From: DASYGT01 sp035999365
Lineage (GTDB): Bacteria; Actinomycetota; Actinomycetes; Mycobacteriales; Jatrophihabitantaceae
Assembly: GCA_035999365.1 (NCBI GenBank)
Contig: DASYGT010000024.1
Location: forward strand, 1 to 11,425
Reading direction: 5' to 3'
Length of the DNA: 11,425 bases
Position 1 is the stretch's first letter. The number at the start of each line of letters is the position of its first letter. The notes under the pieces were generated by a model, which saw nothing but the letters and a program-made list of their open reading frames with translations, did no database searches and was not told the DNA's origin. Both the position numbers and the translations under genes were made by a program. Below, in pieces: positions 5,827 to 11,425 of this stretch.

Positions 5827-6897
5827 ATGACAACCGCAACAGAAGCCCCCGTACTGCATGTCCTCTGGATCAACGCCGGCCTGAGTTGCGATGGCGATTC
5901 GGTCTCGTTGACGGCCGCGACGCAACCGAGCATCGAGGAGATCGTGCTCGGCGCTCTACCCGGGCTGCCGAACATCCAGGTGCATTGGCCACTGATCGAC
6001 TTCGAGTGCGGCCCGGAGACCGGCGCCGACAACTTCATCGAATGGTGGTGGAAGGCCGACCGCGGCGAGCTCGAACCGTTCGTCCTTGTCGTCGAAGGAT
6101 CGATCCCGAACGAGTCGATCAAGTCCGAGGGTTATTGGTGCGGATTCGGCAACAACCCGCTCACCGGTCAGCCGATGACGACGAGCGAGTGGCTCGACAA
6201 GCTTGCCCCGAAAGCGACGGCGATCGTCGCAGTCGGCACCTGCGCCACCTATGGCGGCATCCACGCGATGGCCGGCAACCCGACCGGCGCGATGGGCGTG
6301 CCTGACTACCTCGGCTGGGACTGGAAATCAAAGGCCGGCCTGCCCATCGTCTGCGTACCCGGCTGCCCGATTCAGCCGGACAACCTGTCCGAGACGTTGC
6401 TGTACCTGCTCTACCAGGTGGCGGGCTCCGCGCCGATGATCCCGCTCGACGACCAGCTGCGTCCGCTCTGGCTCTTCGGCGCAACCGTGCACGAAGGCTG
6501 TGACCGCGGCGGTTACTACGAGCAGGGCGAGTTCGCGACGGCCTACGGCCAGCCGACCTGCCTCGTGAAACTCGGCTGCTGGGGACCAGTCGTCAAATGC
6601 AACGTCACCAAGCGCGGCTGGATGAACGGGATGGGTGGCTGTCCGAATGTGGGTGGCATCTGCATCGGCTGCACGATGCCGGGGTTCCCGGACAAGTTCA
6701 TGCCATTCATGGACGAGCCGTCGGGCGCCAAGATGTCGACGCAAGCCAGCAACACCTACGGCAAGGTCATCCGCCGGCTGCGCAAGGTCACGCTCGACAC
6801 GGTGAACAAGGAACCTAAGTGGCGGCATCCAGGCCGCGAGCTGACAACCGGGTACACGCCACAGCAACGGACTCCGGCAGGGGGCGCACACCGATGA
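5827..6897 (+). CDS. hhyS: [NiFe]-hydrogenase small subunit, group 1h
   Basis: This is the electron-transfer subunit of a high-affinity uptake hydrogenase, 356 residues. The proximal-cluster segment reads 'LSCDGDS': C21 is kept, but the second ligand position (CTGC in ordinary enzymes) is Asp24. The other proximal ligands are C139 (GTCATYGG) and C180 (PGCP). An Asp ligand here is characteristic of actinobacterial-type group 1h enzymes such as the Ralstonia eutropha one. The distal site has H222, C225, C245 and C251 ('CLVKLGC'). The medial site has C258, C279 and C282, with an extra C272 near the position where 3Fe-4S enzymes have Pro. There is no twin-arginine signal and no C-terminal membrane helix, so the enzyme should be cytosolic or held by a partner. 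AAGGG lies nine bases upstream. The stop overlaps the hhyL start (ATGA). Confidence 0.96.
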   Translation: MTTATEAPVLHVLWINAGLSCDGDSVSLTAATQPSIEEIVLGALPGLPNIQVHWPLIDFECGPETGADNFIEWWWKADRGELEPFVLVVEGSIPNESIKSEGYWCGFGNNPLTGQPMTTSEWLDKLAPKATAIVAVGTCATYGGIHAMAGNPTGAMGVPDYLGWDWKSKAGLPIVCVPGCPIQPDNLSETLLYLLYQVAGSAPMIPLDDQLRPLWLFGATVHEGCDRGGYYEQGEFATAYGQPTCLVKLGCWGPVVKCNVTKRGWMNGMGGCPNVGGICIGCTMPGFPDKFMPFMDEPSGAKMSTQASNTYGKVIRRLRKVTLDTVNKEPKWRHPGRELTTGYTPQQRTPAGGAHR

Positions 6898-8696
6898 CCG
6901 ACCTACAAGACGCACCGGCCATGGGGCAGCACGCCGACACCGACGTCGTCGAGATGGCGTGGGACCCGATCACCCGAATCGTCGGCAGCCTGGGCATCTA
7001 CGCCAGCGTCGACTTCAAGCAGAAGATCGTGCGCGAGTGCCACAGCACATCCTCGATCTTCCGTGGCTACAGCATCTTCATGAAGGGCAAGGACCCGCGC
7101 GACGCGCACTTCATCACCAGCCGCATCTGTGGGATCTGCGGCGACAACCACGCGACCTGCTCGGTATATGCGCAGAACATGGCCTACGGCGTCGCGCCAC
7201 CGCACCTCGGTGAATGGATCATCAACTGCGGCGAGGCAGCGGAATACATGTTCGACCACAACATCTTCCAAGAGAACCTGGTCGGCGTGGACTACTGCGA
7301 GCGGATGGTCAAGGAGACCAACCCCGGAGTTCTCGAGCTGGCCAACCGCACTGAGTCACCGCACGCCGGCGACCATGGCTACAAGACAATCGGCGACATC
7401 ATGCGCTCGCTCAACCCGCTCGAAGGAGACTTCTACCGCGAAGCGTTGATGGTCAGCCGCTATACCCGCGAGATGTTCTGCCTGATGGAAGGCCGGCACG
7501 TCCACCCTTCGACGCTGTACCCCGGCGGCGTAGGCACGGTCGCCAGCGTCCAGCTCTTCACCGACTACTACATCCGGCTGATGCGCTACGTCGAATTCCT
7601 CAAGAAGGTCGTGCCGCTGCACGACGATCTCTTCGACTTCTTCTACGAAGCGCTGCCCGGCTACGAGCACGTGGGCGAGCGTCGAATCCTGCTCGGCTGC
7701 TGGGGCAGCCTCAACGACCCGGCGGTGTGCGACTTCAAGTACAAGAACATGGCCAACTGGGGACGCGCCATGTTCGTGACGCCGGGCGTAGTGGTCGACG
7801 GCGAGCTCGTGACGAACAACCTCGTCGACATCAACCTCGGCATGCGCATCCTGCTCGGCCACTCGTTCTACGACGATTGGGAGGGCTCGGGCAACGAGGT
7901 CTTCGTGAAGAACGATCCGCTCGGTAACCCGGTCGATATCCGGCACCCGTGGAATCAGCACACGCTTCCCCACCCGCAGAAACGCGACTTCGACAACAAG
8001 TACAGCTGGACAATGTCCCCACGATGGTTCGACGGCACGGACCACCTCGCCCTAGACACCGGCGGCGGCCCCCTGGCGCGGCTCTGGTCGACGGCCCTCT
8101 CCGGCCTCGTCGACATCGGCGGGCACGTCAAGGCGACGGGACACAGCATCAAGTTCGAGTTGCCGCGCAGTGCCCTCAAGCCGGCGGCGAGCTACGAATG
8201 GCAGATCCCGCGGTGGAGCAACGCCCTTGAGCGCAACCGGGCGCGGACCTACTTCCAGCTCTACGCCGCGTGTGCCGCGCTGCACTTCGTCGAGATGGGG
8301 CTCGCCGAGGTGCGGGCCGGCCGAACCGAGACATGGACGCCGTTCACCGTCCCGGACGAGGCAGTGGCTGTCGGGTTCACCGAGGCCGTGCGCGGGGTGC
8401 TCAGCCATCACCTCGTGATCAGGGACGGCAAGATCGCGAACTACCACCCGTACCCGCCCACCCCGTGGAACGGCAGCGTGCGTGACTCCTACGGCACGCC
8501 CGGTCCGTACGAAGACGCCGTGCAGAACACGCCGATCTTCGAAGAGAATCCGCCGGACCGGTTCAAGGGGATCGACATCATGCGCGCCGTCCGAAGTTTC
8601 GACCCCTGCCTGCCGTGCGGCGTCCACATGTACACCGGCAACGGCGGCAAGGTCGAGCAGGTGCACTCCCCGACAGTCGCCGTCAAGCCGTACTGA
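6894..8696 (+). CDS. hhyL: [NiFe]-hydrogenase large subunit, group 1h
   Basis: This is the catalytic subunit that splits H2 at a Ni-Fe(CN)2CO centre, 600 residues. The N-terminal nickel motif is 'RICGICGDNH' (77-86; C79, C82). The C-terminal one is 'DPCLPCGVH' (570-578; C572, C575). By family rule the maturation protease should cut after His578, removing a 22-residue tail that starts MYTG and ends VKPY. The motif forms 'CGICGDNHATCS' and 'DPCLPCGVHMY' are those I associate with group 1h, the clade that oxidises H2 at atmospheric concentration; the assignment is by recollection. The ATG at 6894 overlaps the hhyS stop and has GGGGG upstream. An in-frame start 25 codons earlier would lie inside hhyS and is less likely. 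Nickel loading needs HypA and HypB, encoded divergently. Confidence 0.96.
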   Translation: MTDLQDAPAMGQHADTDVVEMAWDPITRIVGSLGIYASVDFKQKIVRECHSTSSIFRGYSIFMKGKDPRDAHFITSRICGICGDNHATCSVYAQNMAYGVAPPHLGEWIINCGEAAEYMFDHNIFQENLVGVDYCERMVKETNPGVLELANRTESPHAGDHGYKTIGDIMRSLNPLEGDFYREALMVSRYTREMFCLMEGRHVHPSTLYPGGVGTVASVQLFTDYYIRLMRYVEFLKKVVPLHDDLFDFFYEALPGYEHVGERRILLGCWGSLNDPAVCDFKYKNMANWGRAMFVTPGVVVDGELVTNNLVDINLGMRILLGHSFYDDWEGSGNEVFVKNDPLGNPVDIRHPWNQHTLPHPQKRDFDNKYSWTMSPRWFDGTDHLALDTGGGPLARLWSTALSGLVDIGGHVKATGHSIKFELPRSALKPAASYEWQIPRWSNALERNRARTYFQLYAACAALHFVEMGLAEVRAGRTETWTPFTVPDEAVAVGFTEAVRGVLSHHLVIRDGKIANYHPYPPTPWNGSVRDSYGTPGPYEDAVQNTPIFEENPPDRFKGIDIMRAVRSFDPCLPCGVHMYTGNGGKVEQVHSPTVAVKPY

Positions 8697-8697
8697 C

Positions 8698-9258
8698 ATG
8701 ACCGAGGTGAGCGAGCTTCCTGCCCGCATCGAAGCCCTTTTGGACTCACTTGCGGAACTCGGCCTGCCGGTGGTCACCGAGCGGGCGGAGGAGTTGGTCG
8801 CCGCCGTCGTCAACCTCTACGGCGCCGGCCTCGAGCGGATCGTTGCACTCGTCGCGGACGGTCCCGATGGCGACGATGCAGTGCGCCGCCTTGTAGATGA
8901 CGATCTGGTGGCGCACCTGCTCCTGCTGCACGATCTGCATCCCGACGACGTGAACTCCCGTGTGCAAGCGGCGTTGGACAAGGTGCGTCCGTACTTGGGT
9001 GCGCACGCCGGCGGGATCGAGTTCCTCGGCGTCGACGCGCATGGTGTGGCGCAACTGCGCCTCGAGGGAAGCTGTGACGGGTGCGCGGGCTCGACTGCGA
9101 CGGTGAAGAACGCCGTGGAGCGGGCAGTGCTGGAGGCAGCACCTGATGTCGTGAGCATCAGCGTGCAAGGAATGGTCGAGCCGAAGCCGGCTACCCCCGG
9201 CCTGCTGCAGATCGGGATGCGCTGCCCTGACGGACTCGCCGAGGCGGTCGGGGCGTGA
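8698..9258 (+). CDS. NifU-like C-terminal domain protein, hydrogenase-associated
   Basis: The product has 186 residues and starts one base after the hhyL stop. The N-terminal half is helical. It contains 'LLLLHDLHPDDV' (74-85) and leads into 'ALDKVRPYLGAHAGGIEFL' features (92-110), the start of a NifU C-terminal (Nfu) fold. The cluster-binding motif is 'CDGCAGS' (C126, C129), followed by the helix 'TVKNAVERAVLEAAPDV'. Nfu domains hold a [4Fe-4S] cluster between two monomers and hand it to targets. Here the target could be HhyS, which needs three clusters. A role in electron transfer is also possible. Some homologues I recall carry an extra Rieske domain; this one stops soon after the Nfu fold and has only one further Cys (C176). 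Its stop overlaps the next start as GTGA. Confidence 0.88.
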   Translation: MTEVSELPARIEALLDSLAELGLPVVTERAEELVAAVVNLYGAGLERIVALVADGPDGDDAVRRLVDDDLVAHLLLLHDLHPDDVNSRVQAALDKVRPYLGAHAGGIEFLGVDAHGVAQLRLEGSCDGCAGSTATVKNAVERAVLEAAPDVVSISVQGMVEPKPATPGLLQIGMRCPDGLAEAVGA

Positions 9259-9911
9259 CGCAGACGGCCGACCCGTTCGGAATCCTTCGCCGGGTGATGC
9301 AGCCTCGCGAACGACCGCGGCCCGGCGAGGTATGCGAGATGTGCGGCGAGGTCGTCGGCGACACACACAGCCACGTCGCAAGTTTGAGCGAACGACGCAT
9401 CCTCTGCACCTGTCGCGCCTGCTACCTGTTGTTCACCGCACAGGGTGCCGGCGCCAGACGGCTGCGTGCGGTGCCGGAACGAGTCGTGCTGGCCACCGAC
9501 TTCGACTTCAGCCAGGAGCAGTGGGACGACCTGGCGATTCCGGTCGACCTCGTCTTCCTGTTCCACCAGACCGATCTCGTCGATACCGAAGCACCGCGAC
9601 GCATTGTCGCGTGCTACCCGAGCCCGGCCGGTGCCACCGAGTCCGAACTCGACCTGGCCGCGTGGGCCGACATCGCGGTGGCCAACCCCTCGCTGGCTGC
9701 TGTGGAGCCCGACGTCGAGGCCGTTCTCGTGCGCCGCAACGGCGACGGCAACTTCACGTGCATGGTGGTGCCGATCGACGCCTGCTACGAGCTCGTCGGC
9801 GTCGTGCGTCAGTATTGGACCGGCTTCCAGGGTGGCGACGAGGTGTGGCGCCACATCGATGAATTCTTCGCCGGCTTGCTCGCACGCGCTGAGAAGCCCA
9901 GGGCCGACTGA
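9255..9911 (+). CDS. DUF5947-like Cys/His-motif protein, hydrogenase-associated
   Basis: Function unknown. It has 218 residues from a GTG that overlaps the NifU-like stop. Near the N terminus is a compact metal-binding pattern: C27 and C30 (CEMC), H38 and H40, then C51, C53 and C56 (CTCRAC). This could bind zinc, an Fe-S cluster or heme. The rest is an alpha/beta domain with 'IPVDLVFLFHQTD' (95-107) and 'RIVACYPSPAGATES'; near the end is 'PDVEAVLVRR'. I recall the family as DUF5947, found next to group 1h hydrogenases in actinobacteria; this is recollection, not a search. There is no signal peptide or membrane helix, so it is expected in the cytosol with the hydrogenase. The next gene follows after one base. 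Confidence 0.82.
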   Translation: MTQTADPFGILRRVMQPRERPRPGEVCEMCGEVVGDTHSHVASLSERRILCTCRACYLLFTAQGAGARRLRAVPERVVLATDFDFSQEQWDDLAIPVDLVFLFHQTDLVDTEAPRRIVACYPSPAGATESELDLAAWADIAVANPSLAAVEPDVEAVLVRRNGDGNFTCMVVPIDACYELVGVVRQYWTGFQGGDEVWRHIDEFFAGLLARAEKPRAD

Positions 9912-9912
9912 C

Positions 9913-10545
9913 ATGCCGGAGTTCACGTTCACCTGCACCGGCGCGGAACCTGACCTGGCGGCCGCGGCGCCCACGATCGCGCTCGGCCTGCAGATCACCG
10001 AGACCACCGGCGAGACCGTCCACGCGCTGGCGTTGCGCACGCAGCTCCGCATCGAACCACTGGCTCGCCGATACGACGATTCCGAGGCCGATGCGATGCG
10101 TGACCTCTTCGGAGAGCGTGCCCGGTGGGGTCGCACGCTCAAGCCGCTGCAGTTCGGCTTCGTCAACCAGATGGTGCCGACGTTCACCGGCCAGACCACC
10201 GTCGATGTGGCGCTGCCGTGCAGTTACGACTTCGACGTCGCGGCGAACAAGTACCTGTACGCGCTGGAGCAGGGCGAGATTCCGTTGTTGCTGCTCTTCA
10301 GCGGAACGGTGTTCACCGCGGCGGGCAACGGATTTTCGGTGTCGCTGGTGCCATGGGATCGCGAGGCCCGCTACCGCCTACCGGTCAGCGTGTGGAAGCA
10401 GACCTTGGATCTGCACTTCCCGGGCACCGCATGGATGCGACTGGGGCATCGCAACTTCGACGCGTTGCACAGATACCGCACCGAGCAGCAGCTCACCAGC
10501 TGGGACGACGCGATCGAGCGATTGCTCAAGGAGGCGGAGGGGTGA
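9913..10545 (+). CDS. DUF6084-like conserved protein, hydrogenase-associated
   Basis: Function unknown. It has 210 residues from the ATG one base after the preceding stop. The sequence looks like a beta-rich fold: 'ITETTGETVHALALRTQLRIEPL' features at 28-50 suggest an immunoglobulin-like or C2-like sandwich. A linker 'LFGERARWGRTLKPLQF' follows (65-81), then 'DVALPCSYDFDVAANKYLYALEQGEIPLLLLFSGTVF' features (98-134). The end is helical ('WDDAIERLLKEAE'). Only two Cys are present (C8, C103), so it does not look like a metal protein. I recall this as DUF6084 of actinobacterial hydrogenase loci. A structural or chaperone role in assembly is an inference from position only. Its stop overlaps the next gene's GTG. 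Confidence 0.82.
   Translation: MPEFTFTCTGAEPDLAAAAPTIALGLQITETTGETVHALALRTQLRIEPLARRYDDSEADAMRDLFGERARWGRTLKPLQFGFVNQMVPTFTGQTTVDVALPCSYDFDVAANKYLYALEQGEIPLLLLFSGTVFTAAGNGFSVSLVPWDREARYRLPVSVWKQTLDLHFPGTAWMRLGHRNFDALHRYRTEQQLTSWDDAIERLLKEAEG
10528..10534 (+). promoter_or_regulatory. Strong Shine-Dalgarno for the final gene
   Basis: AAGGAGG lies inside the end of the preceding gene, seven bases before the GTG at 10542. It is the best ribosome site in the hydrogenase operon and fixes the start of a gene that would otherwise be easy to miss. Confidence 0.75.
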
Positions 10546-11425
10546 GCGCGCCCACCGACTCCATTCGTGACCTCGCCGACACGGTGCTGTTCGAGGGTTA
10601 CATGCTCTACCCGTACCGCGCGAACGACCCCAAGAACCGGGTTCGGTGGCAGTTCGGCGTTCTCGCGCCGCCGTCGTACGTCGAGACCGACAGCAGCGAA
10701 CGTTCCTTCCTGCAAAGTGATTGCTTGATCGAGGGCAGCGACGCAGAGGTGAGCGTCGTTGTGCGGTTCCTGCACGTACAGCAGCGCGTGGTCCAGCGAC
10801 TGGTGGGCGACGAAGAGTTCGGCGATACCGAATCGCTGGATGTCGGTAACGCGACCTTCCTGCCCTGGGATGAGGCGGTTGTTCACGAGTCGACGATCAC
10901 GTTCAGGCCAAGCGAGGCAACCGAAGGCGCACACGATGTTCGTGCTGATGGCACGGCGGAATTCGAGCCCCTGTACGACGCCGATTCCTCGATCGTCGGC
11001 CGGCTGGCCAGAGTGCGCGCGACCGTCACCGGACGGCTCACATGGGCGGTCGCGCCACTCCCGGGTCCCTACGGTGCTCGGCGCCTGCGCCTACGGCTGG
11101 ACAACACGACGCCGTGGACGAGCGCCGGTTCCTTCGAACCCGATCGCCCCGACGCATTGCGGCACTCACTGGTGGCGGCGCATCTCGTGCTGTCGGTGCG
11201 CGGCGGAGCGTTCGTGTCGATGATGGACACCCCCGAATGGGCGTCCGGCTATGCCGCGGGATGTGACCAGATCGGCGCGTACCCCATCCTCGCGGGGCCG
11301 CCGGGTGATCGCTCGCTGATGCTCGTCTCGCCGATCATCCTGTACGACCACCCTCAGGTGGCTCCCGAAAGCGTCTCGCAATTCTGCGACGCCACCGAGA
11401 TGGACGAGATGCTGACGCTGCGCAC
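10542..11425 (+). CDS. Large uncharacterised hydrogenase-associated protein (3' end outside window)
   Basis: Reading from the GTG at 10542 gives 294 codons with no stop up to the window end, so the gene is partial. The start overlaps the previous stop (GTGA) and has AAGGAGG upstream. The protein opens 'MSAPTDSIRDLADTVLFEGY', then 'YPYRANDPKNRVRWQFGVL' (about 22-40), a run of conserved-looking basic and aromatic residues. Later come beta-rich stretches such as 'AEVSVVVRFLHVQQRVV' and 'RVRATVTGRLTWAVAPL', then 'SLVAAHLVLSVRGGAFVSMMD' and 'LAGPPGDRSLMLVSPIILYDHP'. There is no signal peptide, membrane helix or Cys cluster. I recall similar unnamed ORFs in actinobacterial group 1h loci. The function is unknown; position suggests assembly or partner-binding. 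Confidence 0.85.
   Translation, partial: MSAPTDSIRDLADTVLFEGYMLYPYRANDPKNRVRWQFGVLAPPSYVETDSSERSFLQSDCLIEGSDAEVSVVVRFLHVQQRVVQRLVGDEEFGDTESLDVGNATFLPWDEAVVHESTITFRPSEATEGAHDVRADGTAEFEPLYDADSSIVGRLARVRATVTGRLTWAVAPLPGPYGARRLRLRLDNTTPWTSAGSFEPDRPDALRHSLVAAHLVLSVRGGAFVSMMDTPEWASGYAAGCDQIGAYPILAGPPGDRSLMLVSPIILYDHPQVAPESVSQFCDATEMDEMLTLR

Noticed and set aside
5827..5910. Possible Tat signal on the hydrogenase small subunit
   Set aside because: The N terminus has no twin Arg and goes straight into the conserved VLWINAGLSC segment, as in other cytosolic group 1h enzymes.
5145..6305. A 386-codon open frame on the plus strand across hypB, hypA and the start of hhyS
   Set aside because: It crosses the divergent promoter region and overlaps three certain genes. 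The repeated MRMAVGVAVRMAVGV-like stretch is the reverse reading of the HypB His tract.
8817..10199. A 460-codon open frame on the minus strand inside the hydrogenase operon
   Set aside because: It is antisense to three tightly coupled genes with good motifs. Its composition (Arg, Ser, Ala-rich) is typical of reverse-strand GC-rich reading.
1..11425. tRNA or rRNA genes, CRISPR arrays, insertion sequences, prophage genes
   Set aside because: None was seen. There are no regularly spaced repeats, transposase or integrase motifs, or cloverleaf-like sequences, and the intergenic gaps are all under 200 bp.

Overview
The window is high-GC DNA with densely packed, often overlapping genes, GTG starts and TAnnnT-type promoter candidates. 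It most resembles an actinomycete chromosome (Mycobacterium, Rhodococcus, Pseudonocardia or Streptomyces-like). I cannot name the species from sequence alone.

The left part (1-4437) is a loose run of apparently ordinary genes. A membrane-anchored protein with a small DUF5666-like extracytoplasmic domain lies on the minus strand (21-536). Divergent from it are a double YCII-domain protein (658-1209), an unrecognised 155-residue protein that may be expressed from a leaderless mRNA (1298-1765), a class II glutamine amidotransferase (1825-2691) and an APC-family amino-acid permease (2767-4437). Nothing visible ties these genes to the hydrogenase.

The right part (4470 to the window end) is one side of a [NiFe]-hydrogenase locus of the actinobacterial high-affinity type (group 1h, formerly group 5, Hhy). 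The nickel-insertion genes hypA and hypB run leftwards and overlap by one base. A 188-bp regulatory region separates them from hhyS (small subunit) and hhyL (large subunit), which run rightwards. Subunit motifs are complete. They include an Asp in place of one proximal-cluster Cys, four Cys near the medial-cluster position, both CxxC nickel motifs and a C-terminal extension expected to be cut off. Neither subunit has a Tat signal or a membrane segment.

Downstream of hhyL the operon continues with four more genes: a NifU-like CxxC protein, a Cys/His-motif protein (DUF5947-like), a DUF6084-like protein, and a large unknown protein that runs off the window end. All junctions from hhyS onward are ATGA or GTGA overlaps or one-base gaps, which suggests translational coupling. 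In the likely model, HypA and HypB load nickel into HhyL, HhyS carries electrons away from the active site, and the four downstream proteins assist assembly, cluster supply or electron transfer by unknown means. hypC, hypD, hypE, hypF and the maturation protease are not in the window and are probably beyond its right edge. The downstream accessory set is the least understood part and the best candidate for new biology here.
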